This document shows, one piece after another, positions 1-8,327 of a stretch of DNA of 40,436 nt. Each line of letters opens with the position of its first letter. Position 1 is the stretch's first letter. The position numbers and the translations under genes were made by a program. This DNA comes from CAYWTS01 sp964461265 (GTDB lineage: Bacteria; Bacteroidota; Ignavibacteria; Tepidaquicellales; OLB5): positions 1 through 40,436 of the forward strand of contig CAYWTS010000019.1 of assembly GCA_964461265.1 (NCBI GenBank). The letters run 5' to 3'. The notes under the pieces were generated by a model. The model saw only the letters and a program-made list of their open reading frames with translations. It ran no database searches and was not told the DNA's origin.

Positions 1-75
1 TCACCTATATACACGGTATTTAATTGATAAATGTCATAAACCTGACTCAGTTTTTAATCACTGCCCCATATATAG

Positions 76-103
76 TTTATATTAAAAAAATTTTTTAACT
101 TTG
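76..103 (+). promoter_or_regulatory. Putative Bacteroidota-type promoter of the ACIII-oxidase operon
   Basis: TAACTTTG at 96-103 matches the TAnnTTTG -7 element known from Bacteroidota sigma factor promoters. A TTTA at 76-79, 16 nt upstream, could be a weak -33 element. The predicted start of transcription lies about 20 nt before the actA ATG at 130. The rest of 1-129 is A/T-rich and shows no gene. The motif match is seen directly; promoter activity is inferred. Confidence 0.45.
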
Positions 104-129
104 CGGATTCGTTTCTGATTTTATAATTA

Positions 130-699
130 ATGAATAAACATTTACTTGACCATAAGCTAAAGGTTCGGCTTCCGGTTACAATTTTCGTTATAATTGCCTC
201 TTTTGCAGTAACTTATTACGTTTCATATGCAGAGCGTAATGGGATAGGTTATGCACCTGAGCAGCCAATAAATTTTTCGCATAAAATGCACGCAGGTGAT
301 ATGAAAATCGACTGCAAGTATTGTCATTATAGTGTTGAAAATTCCAGAGTTGCCTCTGTTCCGTCAGTAAACATTTGTATGGGTTGTCACCAGATTGCCA
401 GGAAAGATAAACCGGAAATTCAGAAACTTACCGAGTATTTTAACCAGAACAAACCGATTCCCTGGAAGCGTGTTCATAAAGTACCTGATTATGCGTATTT
501 TAACCATAGTATACATGTGAATAAAGGTATTGAGTGCCAGAGCTGTCACGGACCTGTTCAGGAAATGGAAGTAGTGGGGCAAGTCGAGAGTTTTACAATG
601 GGTGCATGCCTGAATTGCCACCGCAATTCACATGACCGTTTTCCTAACTTAAAGAACATAAATCCGGGACCTGAAAACTGTGCAGCATGCCACAGGTGA
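130..699 (+). CDS. actA: Alternative complex III subunit ActA, pentahaem c-type cytochrome
   Basis: This is the multihaem cytochrome subunit of ACIII, the quinol:electron-acceptor oxidoreductase that replaces the bc1 complex in many Bacteroidota. The 189-residue protein has a short basic N-terminus, one membrane segment at about residues 14-34, then a periplasmic domain with five CxxCH haem sites (62-66, 83-87, 136-140, 160-164, 184-188). Additional histidines (HKMH, HSIH) could act as distal ligands. Five haems and one anchor are the expected layout for ActA. The last haem motif ends one residue before the stop. It is the first gene of a plus-strand operon reaching to 15680 and follows a TAnnTTTG promoter. 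Electrons would pass from ActB or the quinone site towards the mono-haem cytochromes encoded downstream. Confidence 0.93.
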   Translation: MNKHLLDHKLKVRLPVTIFVIIASFAVTYYVSYAERNGIGYAPEQPINFSHKMHAGDMKIDCKYCHYSVENSRVASVPSVNICMGCHQIARKDKPEIQKLTEYFNQNKPIPWKRVHKVPDYAYFNHSIHVNKGIECQSCHGPVQEMEVVGQVESFTMGACLNCHRNSHDRFPNLKNINPGPENCAACHR

Positions 700-721
700 G
701 TTTTAAAGTATAGGTATAATG

Positions 722-766
722 ATCCTACGCACGCTTGCTGCAGTCAGGACCCTAACATTGTAGGAT
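722..766. repeat. Inverted repeat in the actA downstream gap
   Basis: ATCCTAC at 722-728 and GTAGGAT at 760-766 form a 7-bp stem around a 31-nt loop, in the 91-nt space between actA and the next small gene. It may be an mRNA processing or stability hairpin separating the abundant actA message from the rest, or a fragment of a dispersed palindrome. The segment CGCTTGCTG inside it also occurs, reverse-complemented, in the intergenic space near 32835-32844. Confidence 0.35.
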
Positions 767-790
767 GAATAAAGAGAGTATTTACAATAA

Positions 791-1006
791 TTGAATAATA
801 AACAAAACAAACAGAAACATATTATCAAACGCCGCAGCTTTTTTATGATGCTTGGTGCAGGTGTAGCAGGCATATTTGCTTTGAAAAAGATACCCTTTAA
901 TTTTTTAAAATCGAAAATCCGCAAAGATAGTAGAATAACTTTCACCGCAAACCCGAATGCAGTAAAAAGAAACACTATGAACAGGAACCGGAGAATGAAT
1001 GGATAA
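791..1006 (+). CDS. Small Tat-like membrane protein of the ACIII operon
   Basis: A 71-residue protein read from a TTG at 791. It carries a KRRSFFMMLGAG segment that looks like a twin-arginine signal followed by a short hydrophobic stretch (about residues 19-31), then a basic tail ending in an ITFTANPNAVKRN-like motif. No cofactor ligands are visible. It ends 8 nt inside actB, and its last codons carry the GGAG ribosome site for actB (990-993), so the two are probably translationally coupled. That coupling and the operon position favour a real gene. The start is uncertain: there is no clear ribosome site before 791, a 9-codon ORF from ATG 765 overlaps it, and an in-frame ATG lies at 845. I do not recognise the family; an assembly or accessory factor for ActB would be an inference from position only. 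Confidence 0.55.
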   Translation: MNNKQNKQKHIIKRRSFFMMLGAGVAGIFALKKIPFNFLKSKIRKDSRITFTANPNAVKRNTMNRNRRMNG

Positions 1007-4000
1007 GTATAAAAACGATTCCGGTTATTTGAATACAAGTATCACCGTAAAAAGTGAAACCGGTACAAAGCCGGGTGAACACAATTACTGGCGTAGTTTC
1101 GGGGAACTGCACAACGACCCTGAATTCAATGAAGCCAAACAGATTGAATTCGGAAAGGATGTTACATCGGATTTTGATACGGAAAAACTTTCAACTCTCT
1201 CCCGCAGGAAATTCCTTGCATTACTAAGTGCTTCGGCAGCTTTTGCTGCGGCAGGCTGTGCAAATTACCGCGATAAAGGCGAAATTGTTCCCTACAACCA
1301 AAAGCCCGAAGAAATAACACCTGGCATTCCCAATTATTATGCGTCAACATGTGATGCCTGCAATAATGCCTGCGGCATATTAATTAAAACAAGGGAAGGC
1401 AGACCCATAAAAGTAGACGGCAACCCTGACCATCCCGTTAACAGGGGTAAGATTTGTGTAAAAGGTCAGGCAAACGTTTTGAATCTATATGATCCTTCCC
1501 GGCTCAAAGATCCAATGTACAGCAAAGAAAGAATGACTTATACACCAACTTCATGGGCAGATGCTGATGAAAAGATAATTAATGAGCTGAAAGCGGCTTC
1601 GGCAGCAGGTAAAGAAATTGCCATTGTTACACATTCGGTTTTATCACCTACGCTTAAAAAACTGTTAGATGATTTCACCAATGCCTATCCCACAACCAAA
1701 ATATATTCATACGAACTGTTCGGTAACCAGCCTAAACAAGACGCATGGAAAAAGTGTTATGGTAAAGATACTCTGCCTGTGATTGAGTGGGAAAAAGCGA
1801 AGGTGATTGTTGCATTAGAGTCAGATTTCCTTGGAACCGAAGGTAATGTAATGGAACAAACAAGAGCATTTACTTCAAACAGGGATGTAAACAAAGCAAA
1901 AGAATTCAACAGGCTTTATGCAATAGAAGGCGGAGTTACTCTAACAGGCCTCAATGCAGACTACAGAATAAGATTAAGACCCGATGCAATCGAGGAGTTT
2001 GTTTTAGGTCTTTTAAACGAGTTTTTAATCGTCAAGAAAATATCATCTTATTCTGGCGATACAAAAATCATAGAGTCACTTAAGCCCTATGGTCTAAAAG
2101 GATTCATTACGAAATACGGATTACAAGCCGAAGCAGCTGACGCACTTGTTGCCGACCTGCTGGAACATCGTGAAAAATCGATAGTTATTGCAGGCAACAG
2201 CCTTCCTGAAACAACTCATATTGCGGTCAATTTCCTGAATGAAGTGTTGGGGAATTCCCTCTTATACAAGCAAAACAAAGAAGAGTTTCTACATTTACCA
2301 CTGGTTTCAAGAGACGATATGGATACACTTATCGACCATATGGTAGTAGGAACAACTACAGTAGTCATACATTTAGATACAAACCCGGTTTACCATTTTT
2401 CACGCGGGTACGATTACCGTTTTGCACTCAGGCATGTTAAGCTTGTTGTTACAATTTCCGAGAGCGAAAATGATACATCAGTTCACAGCGATTATGTTTT
2501 GCCCTCCAGTCACACATTCGAAAGCTGGGGTGATTATAAAAAACGAACGGGTATCTACAGCCTGCAGCAGCCGGTTATAGCACCTCTGTACCGTAACAGG
2601 CAGAAGGAAGCTATACTTCTTACATGGATAAAAGGGAATAAAGAAGCATACAATGAGAAAATTTATCATGAGTATTTAATGCAGAACTGGGAGAAAAACA
2701 TTTTTCCTTTGCTAAACAAGTCAGCAGGTTTTAAAACTTTTTGGTATTCAGCTTTGCATAACGGAGTTGTAGAGTACGATGAAAAATCCGATGCTTCTTA
2801 CACATTTTCGGTTGATGCTTTTTTAAACGGAACGGGAAAAGTTACAGCATCAAACGGTTATGTTGTCAAGCTTGAAGAAAGCTGCACACTTGGTGACGGC
2901 AGGTTTGCCAATAACGGCTGGCTTCAGGAGCTGCCACACCCTGTTTCTAAAATTGTATGGGATAATTATGCTGCTGTTTCAATACAAACAGCCTCTCAGC
3001 TTGGAGTTAATACAAATGACCTTCTAGATGTATCGGTAGGGGGTGTGAAAATTACCATTCCCGCTTTTATACAGCCCGGTATGGCTGACAATGTAATTCA
3101 GATCTCGCTTGGTTATGGAAGACTAAAGACCGGAGAAGTTGGGCGTAATGTTGGGGTAAATGCAAATGCTTTAATTTACAAACGGCCAGCATTGACAGAC
3201 CATCTTTATAATAATGCTGTTGTAACAAAAGCTGCAGGTACCTATGAACTTATCTCAACCCAGGAACACCATGCTTTCGATACGCTTGAAAGACTTAAGG
3301 ATGCTCATCTTAAAAGGGAAATAGTTATTGAGGGAACTCTTGAAGAGTACAAGGCTAATCCCAGGTTCCTTGAACAGGGAAGGGAGGAAGTTAAGCTCTT
3401 TAATATTGCAAAAGACCACAAGTACGAATCGTATAAATGGGGAATGTCGATAGACCTGAACAAATGCACGGGTTGCGGTGCCTGTTCGGTTGCATGCAGT
3501 GCAGAAAATAATATACCGGTTGTTGGCAAGGACCAGGTAAAAGTTAACAGGGAAATGATGTGGATAAGAATAGACAGGTATTATTCGGGTTCGCCGGATT
3601 CTCCTAGAGCGAGCTTTCAGCCTATGCTGTGCCAGCACTGCGATAATGCCCCGTGTGAAAATGTTTGTCCCGTTGCAGCAACAAACCACAGCCCCGACGG
3701 ACTTAACCAAATGGCGTATAACAGATGTGTTGGAACAAGGTATTGTTCAAATAACTGTCCTTATAAAGTGAGAAGGTTTAATTTCTTCGATTTCAGGGAC
3801 CATTTTAAAGATTCTTATTACACGCAGGAACCTATCAGTTTGTTGTATAATCCTGAAGCTACTGTCCGCTCACGCGGTGTTATGGAGAAGTGCACATTTT
3901 GCGTTCAGCGTATTATGGATGAACGCCAGCACGCAATTCAGGAAAACAGAACCGTCAACGGTAACAATGTTAAAACTGCCTGCCAGGAAGCTTGCCCGGC

Positions 4001-4157
4001 TTATGCAATAGAGTTTGGTGATATAAACGACGATAAATCAACAGTTTCCCAAAACCGCAAACACAATTTAAGTTACAACGTCCTTGAATGGATTAATGTC
4101 AGACCAAACGTGACGTATTTAGCAAAACTCAGAAATATTAATAAGGAGAAATCGTAG
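999..4157 (+). CDS. actB: Alternative complex III subunit ActB, molybdopterin-fold and Fe-S protein
   Basis: ActB is the large periplasmic subunit of ACIII, a fusion of a molybdopterin oxidoreductase-like domain and a four-cluster ferredoxin domain. The 1052-residue protein has an N-terminal YWRSFGEL segment typical of ActB, then a Tat signal with SRRKFL near residue 68, a CDACNNAC motif near 118 in the molybdopterin-like part, and a C-terminal Fe-S domain with cysteine groups near 824 (CTGCGAC), 878 (CQHCDNAPC), 910 (CVGTRYC) and 965-994 (CTFC, CQEACP). In characterised ACIII the molybdopterin domain binds no Mo cofactor; that is family knowledge. The ATG at 999 has GGAG just upstream and overlaps the preceding small gene. 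The stop (TAG 4155-4157) shares its G with the GTG start of actC. Confidence 0.95.
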   Translation: MDKYKNDSGYLNTSITVKSETGTKPGEHNYWRSFGELHNDPEFNEAKQIEFGKDVTSDFDTEKLSTLSRRKFLALLSASAAFAAAGCANYRDKGEIVPYNQKPEEITPGIPNYYASTCDACNNACGILIKTREGRPIKVDGNPDHPVNRGKICVKGQANVLNLYDPSRLKDPMYSKERMTYTPTSWADADEKIINELKAASAAGKEIAIVTHSVLSPTLKKLLDDFTNAYPTTKIYSYELFGNQPKQDAWKKCYGKDTLPVIEWEKAKVIVALESDFLGTEGNVMEQTRAFTSNRDVNKAKEFNRLYAIEGGVTLTGLNADYRIRLRPDAIEEFVLGLLNEFLIVKKISSYSGDTKIIESLKPYGLKGFITKYGLQAEAADALVADLLEHREKSIVIAGNSLPETTHIAVNFLNEVLGNSLLYKQNKEEFLHLPLVSRDDMDTLIDHMVVGTTTVVIHLDTNPVYHFSRGYDYRFALRHVKLVVTISESENDTSVHSDYVLPSSHTFESWGDYKKRTGIYSLQQPVIAPLYRNRQKEAILLTWIKGNKEAYNEKIYHEYLMQNWEKNIFPLLNKSAGFKTFWYSALHNGVVEYDEKSDASYTFSVDAFLNGTGKVTASNGYVVKLEESCTLGDGRFANNGWLQELPHPVSKIVWDNYAAVSIQTASQLGVNTNDLLDVSVGGVKITIPAFIQPGMADNVIQISLGYGRLKTGEVGRNVGVNANALIYKRPALTDHLYNNAVVTKAAGTYELISTQEHHAFDTLERLKDAHLKREIVIEGTLEEYKANPRFLEQGREEVKLFNIAKDHKYESYKWGMSIDLNKCTGCGACSVACSAENNIPVVGKDQVKVNREMMWIRIDRYYSGSPDSPRASFQPMLCQHCDNAPCENVCPVAATNHSPDGLNQMAYNRCVGTRYCSNNCPYKVRRFNFFDFRDHFKDSYYTQEPISLLYNPEATVRSRGVMEKCTFCVQRIMDERQHAIQENRTVNGNNVKTACQEACPAYAIEFGDINDDKSTVSQNRKHNLSYNVLEWINVRPNVTYLAKLRNINKEKS

Positions 4158-5557
4158 TGCCAGCTGCTACAGTAGATTACACAAGAGAAGTTCCGGTAGT
4201 TGAAGGTATTCCCTCAGCATTAGCAATAGATGAGCTGATATCGGAACCTCTTGGGAAAAAGCCCGGGAAAATCTGGTTTCTCCTTTTCGCTTTAACAAGT
4301 AGTATGCTTCTGTTCGGGGCATTCTGTCTTGGGATGACGTTCTGGTACGGAACGGGATTGTGGGGTGTTAACCAGCCCATAGGATGGGGTTTTGATATTG
4401 TAAATTTTGTATTTTGGGTTGGTATAGGTCACGCAGGCACGTTAATCTCTGCAATACTTTTCCTCTTAAGGCAGAGGTGGAGAACAGGCATTGCACGTTT
4501 TGCCGAAGCTATGACGATTTTTGCAGTTATATGTGCGGGCTTGTTCCCTGCAATACATACAGGGCGTCCCTGGCTCGATGGTTACCTTATGCCGTATCCT
4601 AACCAGAACCATATTTGGGTGAACTTTACTTCTCCGCTGCTTTGGGATGTTTTTGCCGTCTCAACTTATTTTACGGTATCGCTGATATTCTGGTATATTG
4701 GTCTGATACCAGACTTTGCAACGCTGAGAGACAGAACAACTCATAAGCTCAGAAAAACAATCTATACTATATTCAGTCTTGGCTGGCGGCACTCAAGCCG
4801 TCACTGGCAGCATTATGAAAAAGCTTATTTAATTCTTGCAGGTTTTGCAACGCCCCTTGTGCTTTCGGTTCACACAATTGTAAGTTTCGATTTTGCAGTA
4901 TCGGTTATTCCCGGCTGGCATACGACAATATTTCCGCCTTACTTTGTTGCCGGTGCTGTGTTCAGCGGATTTGCCATGGTGCAGAACGTTTTGATATTTG
5001 TGCGGAAAGCATTTAAACTTCAGCATATTATTACTATAAAGCATCTTGAGAAAATGAACCAGGTTATGATTGTTACCGGTATGATTGTTGGCTATGCCTA
5101 CGCAATGGAGTTTTTTATTGCATGGTACAGCGGAAACCAGTTTGAAGCGTTTGCATTTATCAACCGTGCATTAGGACCCTATGCCTGGGCATACTGGACA
5201 ATGATTGGCTGTAACGTTTTGTTCCCGCAGCTTTTCTGGTTTAAGAAAATAAGAACTTCTATTCCAGCAATGTTCGCTATAGGTGTCTTCGTTAATGTGG
5301 GGATGTGGTTCGAAAGATTTGTAATTGTAGTCACATCACTCTCCCGCGATTTTCTGCCCTCAAGCTGGGGGATGTTTATACCAACTATGTTTGATATCGG
5401 AATATTAATCGGAAGTTTTGGATTGTTTTTTACACTTATTTTACTATTTATCAGGACTTTACCTGTAGTATCGATTTCTGAAGTAAAAGCTGTTGTTGAA
5501 GGTGCACAGCCCAAGATTCACCATAACGGCACAGGAAACGGAGTGGAACATGGATAG
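4157..5557 (+). CDS. actC: Alternative complex III subunit ActC, NrfD/PsrC-like quinol-binding membrane protein
   Basis: ActC is a polytopic NrfD-family subunit that carries a quinol-binding site of ACIII. The 466-residue protein has about ten hydrophobic spans from residue 40 onwards, with family-typical segments such as WGVNQPIGWGFDIVNFVFWVGIGHAGTL (start only: WGVNQPIGWG) and the region around HTGRPW. The start is GTG at 4157, overlapping the actB stop by one base, with AAGGAG at 4143-4148. ActF further down is its paralogue, as usual in ACIII. Its 3' end overlaps actD by 8 nt (ATG at 5550), so translation of actC and the next gene is probably coupled. Confidence 0.94.
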   Translation: MPAATVDYTREVPVVEGIPSALAIDELISEPLGKKPGKIWFLLFALTSSMLLFGAFCLGMTFWYGTGLWGVNQPIGWGFDIVNFVFWVGIGHAGTLISAILFLLRQRWRTGIARFAEAMTIFAVICAGLFPAIHTGRPWLDGYLMPYPNQNHIWVNFTSPLLWDVFAVSTYFTVSLIFWYIGLIPDFATLRDRTTHKLRKTIYTIFSLGWRHSSRHWQHYEKAYLILAGFATPLVLSVHTIVSFDFAVSVIPGWHTTIFPPYFVAGAVFSGFAMVQNVLIFVRKAFKLQHIITIKHLEKMNQVMIVTGMIVGYAYAMEFFIAWYSGNQFEAFAFINRALGPYAWAYWTMIGCNVLFPQLFWFKKIRTSIPAMFAIGVFVNVGMWFERFVIVVTSLSRDFLPSSWGMFIPTMFDIGILIGSFGLFFTLILLFIRTLPVVSISEVKAVVEGAQPKIHHNGTGNGVEHG

Positions 5558-6683
5558 GAAGATACACTCGGTCACGGCATTGTTTGATACTCCGGATGAT
5601 ATAATCCGTGCATCGCAGGAAACAGTTAAAGCAGGTTACAAAAAGTTTGATACAAATACACCGTATCCCGTTCATGGTATAGAAAGAGCTATGAATATCG
5701 GCACATCGAAGCTTGGTTACGTAACGTTGTTCTTTGGCTTGTTTGGTGCAGCGTTTGGGCTTATGTTCCTGACTTTTATAGCATCGTTCGAATATCCTCT
5801 TGTAATAGGCGGTAAGCCGTATTTTTCATGGCCGGCATTCATTCCCGTGACTTTTGAGATAACAGTTCTTTCAGCAGCAATATCTACTGTAGCAACAATG
5901 CTCTTTGCAATGTTCCGTTTCCCGAATACAAGCCATGCACTGCACGATACCGATTATATGAAAAACGTTTCAAGTGATAAGTTTGGTTTGTGCATTACGG
6001 CAATAGACCCGCTGTTTGATGAAAAGAAAGTAAAGGATTTTCTTGAAGGCATTGGAGGGAAAAACATTGAAACAATATACGAACCGAAGCCTGAAGGGAT
6101 CAGGGTTTTCGAACCCAAATTCATAGGCGGACTTATTATTATTGTACTCATTACTGCTGGAACATCATATTTCGTATTAAATCATTTATTGTTCTGGGTT
6201 CCGTTTAACTGGATGGCTGAACAGCAGAAAGTAAAACCGCAGACATACAGCACGGTTTTTAGCGACGGTTTTTCTATGCGTAATCCCGTAGAAGGAACAG
6301 TTGCCAGGAATTTTATACCGTATGAATACAAAGGAATACCGGATTCTCTGATAAAGGCACAGGTTAATCCGCTGCCGTTTACAAAGGAAATAATAGAAAA
6401 GGGCAGGAATAAGTTTGAAACGTTCTGCAGTCCCTGTCACGGATATTTCGGGCAGGGCGATAGCAGGCTTAAAGACCAGTTTCCCAAGCCGCCTACGCTT
6501 ATCTCGGAAAAAGTACGTAAGTGGAAAGACGGAAATTTATATCATGTTATCACAAACGGACAAAACGTTATGCCGTCATACGAAAAACAGATATCAAGAG
6601 ACGACAGGTGGACAATTGTTCATTATATAAGAGTTTTACAAAGGTCACAAAATGCCAAAGATTCAGATTTAGAAAGTAAATAA
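5550..6683 (+). CDS. ActD-ActE fusion: DUF3341 membrane domain plus monohaem cytochrome c
   Basis: A single 377-residue protein covers two ACIII subunits that are separate in the best-known complexes. The N-terminal half begins with the ActD signature (HSVTALFDTPDDI), a short cytoplasmic domain, two membrane spans (about 60-80 and 95-115) and a return to the cytoplasm (DUF3341-type). A third span near 190-210 leads into an ActE-like periplasmic cytochrome c with CSPCH at 293-297 and a VMPSY segment near residue 341 giving the likely Met ligand. I chose ATG 5550, which overlaps the actC stop, because it starts the ActD domain; an upstream TTG at 5493 would lie deep inside actC. The stop TAA is directly followed by the ATG of the next gene. 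Confidence 0.9.
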   Translation: MDRKIHSVTALFDTPDDIIRASQETVKAGYKKFDTNTPYPVHGIERAMNIGTSKLGYVTLFFGLFGAAFGLMFLTFIASFEYPLVIGGKPYFSWPAFIPVTFEITVLSAAISTVATMLFAMFRFPNTSHALHDTDYMKNVSSDKFGLCITAIDPLFDEKKVKDFLEGIGGKNIETIYEPKPEGIRVFEPKFIGGLIIIVLITAGTSYFVLNHLLFWVPFNWMAEQQKVKPQTYSTVFSDGFSMRNPVEGTVARNFIPYEYKGIPDSLIKAQVNPLPFTKEIIEKGRNKFETFCSPCHGYFGQGDSRLKDQFPKPPTLISEKVRKWKDGNLYHVITNGQNVMPSYEKQISRDDRWTIVHYIRVLQRSQNAKDSDLESK

Positions 6684-7118
6684 ATGAGTAATACAACCGA
6701 CAACGAAGTTTTAACAGCAATAAATGATACCTTAAATTCCAATAACGCAGTTATTCTTGCCACTACAGGGAGTGAGTATTCACCGTGGGTATTGGGTGCT
6801 TACTTTACGCTTGAAGACAAGGCAATATATTTGCTGCTTGAAAAGAACGGTAAAACATTCAGGAACATAGAAGTCAATAAAAACGTTGCTTTTTCAGTTT
6901 CCGAAAATGATGCAACCAAAGATTTTGTACAGGCACAGGGAATAGCTGTTGTTTTACCGGATGAGGATGAGCGAAAGGTCAGGGAAATGCTGATAAAGAA
7001 AATGCCGTGGTATCAAACATTCGTTCCTATGGTACCGGTGAGAATTGACGTTAAAAAGTATTTTTTTACTTCGCTCAAAAGGGGTTGGTTCCCTGCAAAA
7101 GTAATTGAATTAAACTGA
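6684..7118 (+). CDS. PNPOX-fold FMN-binding-like protein inside the ACIII operon
   Basis: A 144-residue soluble protein with no signal peptide, resembling pyridoxamine 5'-phosphate oxidase-like split-barrel proteins: an N-terminal helix, a NAVILATTGSEYSPWVLGAYF strand pair (core ILATTGS), a NKNVAFSVSEN strand, and a C-terminal KRGWFPAKVIEL segment. Such proteins usually bind FMN, F420 or haem as dimers. The gene starts on the base after the actDE stop and is followed by actF 39 nt later, so it is embedded between conserved ACIII subunits. It is not one of the standard six ACIII subunits. A role in flavin- or haem-dependent assembly or redox sensing is an inference from position. Family assignment is from fold-like pattern only. 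Confidence 0.72.
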   Translation: MSNTTDNEVLTAINDTLNSNNAVILATTGSEYSPWVLGAYFTLEDKAIYLLLEKNGKTFRNIEVNKNVAFSVSENDATKDFVQAQGIAVVLPDEDERKVREMLIKKMPWYQTFVPMVPVRIDVKKYFFTSLKRGWFPAKVIELN

Positions 7119-7157
7119 AAACAACTGAACTACCTGTTACTGAAGATATATTTGTAG

Positions 7158-8327
7158 ATGGAAACTATAGAATACAATAAGAAAGATTTGCCTGTCAGGG
7201 TTAAAAAAACCGGCTGGATACTGGTTGGTACAGGACTTGTTTTAGCTGTTTTATCATATCTTGTTGATGCCAACAGAGCTGCAATCGGCAATCTTATTGT
7301 CCTGATGTTTTTATCAAGCATCGCCATTGGCTCTGTTATGCTGGTTGCCCTTGAGTATCTTGCAGGTGCAGTCTGGAGCACGCCTATGAGGCGGGTAACG
7401 GAATTTCTTGCTTCGTCGCTTCCGTTTGTTGTACTGCTGGCAATTCCGTTATTTCTGAATCTTCAGAATGTTTTTCACTGGCTGCATCCCGAACCGGGAG
7501 ACCATATGCTTCATTCTAAAGCACCTTATCTGAATGTAGTATTTTTTACTGTTCGTTTTGCAGTCATAATAGTTGTTTTTTATACTTTTTACCGGATTTT
7601 TACACGGAATTCGGTTAAGCAAGACCATACAGGCGAGCAGAAGCTCACCCAAATGAACGTAAAACTTTCTGCAGTCTTTATGCCATTGGCTGCTATCTTG
7701 CTTTCGGTTCTGGCTATAGACTGGATAATGAGCATTGAGCCTCACTGGTATTCAACTATTTTCGGCATCTATTATATATCAGGGACTGTGCTTGCCGGAT
7801 TAGGTGCTACAACATATGCAGTTGTACAGCTAAATGAAAACGGCTATTTTCAGCCGAAGCTTAACGGTGACCATCTTTACTCGCTTGGGGCACTGATGTT
7901 TGCATTTACAAACTTCTGGGCTTACATTGCATTCAGCCAGTTTTTACTGATATGGTATGCAAACATTCCCGAAGAAACCTACTGGTTTGTTATGCGCTGG
8001 CAGGGTTCGTGGAAATATGTATCGGCAGGACTCATTCTTATCAGATTTGTAATACCCTATGCCGGTTTGCTATCACAGCCGTCAAAGATGGATCCTAAAC
8101 GCCTGAAAGTAATGTCACTCTGGATTTTGTTTGCACATCTGTTCGATTTATATTGGCTGGTTATGCCAAGCTTCAGCGAATCTGTTGCATTTAGCTGGAC
8201 AGAACTCGGATATCCAATACTTGTAATAGGGATACTGATTTTGGTTTTTTATTTTAAATCGCGTAAGCATAACCTCATGCCCGTGGGTGACCCGAAATTA
8301 AAACGGGGATTGGAGTTTCATTTATGA
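7158..8327 (+). CDS. actF: Alternative complex III subunit ActF, NrfD-like membrane protein
   Basis: ActF is the second NrfD-type integral membrane subunit of ACIII and pairs with ActC in the membrane. The 389-residue sequence has about ten hydrophobic spans, a VDANRAAIGNLIVLMFLSSI segment in the second span (core ANRAAIGNLI), the conserved WSTPMRR loop near residue 74 and the SIEPHWYSTIFGIYY-like loop in the middle (core EPHWYSTIFG). These are typical ActF landmarks. The ATG at 7158 follows a 39-nt gap after the PNPOX-like gene. Its stop overlaps the ATG of the next cytochrome by 4 nt (ATGA at 8324), which suggests coupled translation. Confidence 0.93.
   Translation: METIEYNKKDLPVRVKKTGWILVGTGLVLAVLSYLVDANRAAIGNLIVLMFLSSIAIGSVMLVALEYLAGAVWSTPMRRVTEFLASSLPFVVLLAIPLFLNLQNVFHWLHPEPGDHMLHSKAPYLNVVFFTVRFAVIIVVFYTFYRIFTRNSVKQDHTGEQKLTQMNVKLSAVFMPLAAILLSVLAIDWIMSIEPHWYSTIFGIYYISGTVLAGLGATTYAVVQLNENGYFQPKLNGDHLYSLGALMFAFTNFWAYIAFSQFLLIWYANIPEETYWFVMRWQGSWKYVSAGLILIRFVIPYAGLLSQPSKMDPKRLKVMSLWILFAHLFDLYWLVMPSFSESVAFSWTELGYPILVIGILILVFYFKSRKHNLMPVGDPKLKRGLEFHL

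Noticed and set aside
3255..3710. 151-codon minus-strand frame inside actB
   Set aside because: Antisense to the conserved Fe-S domain of actB; no coding features of its own.
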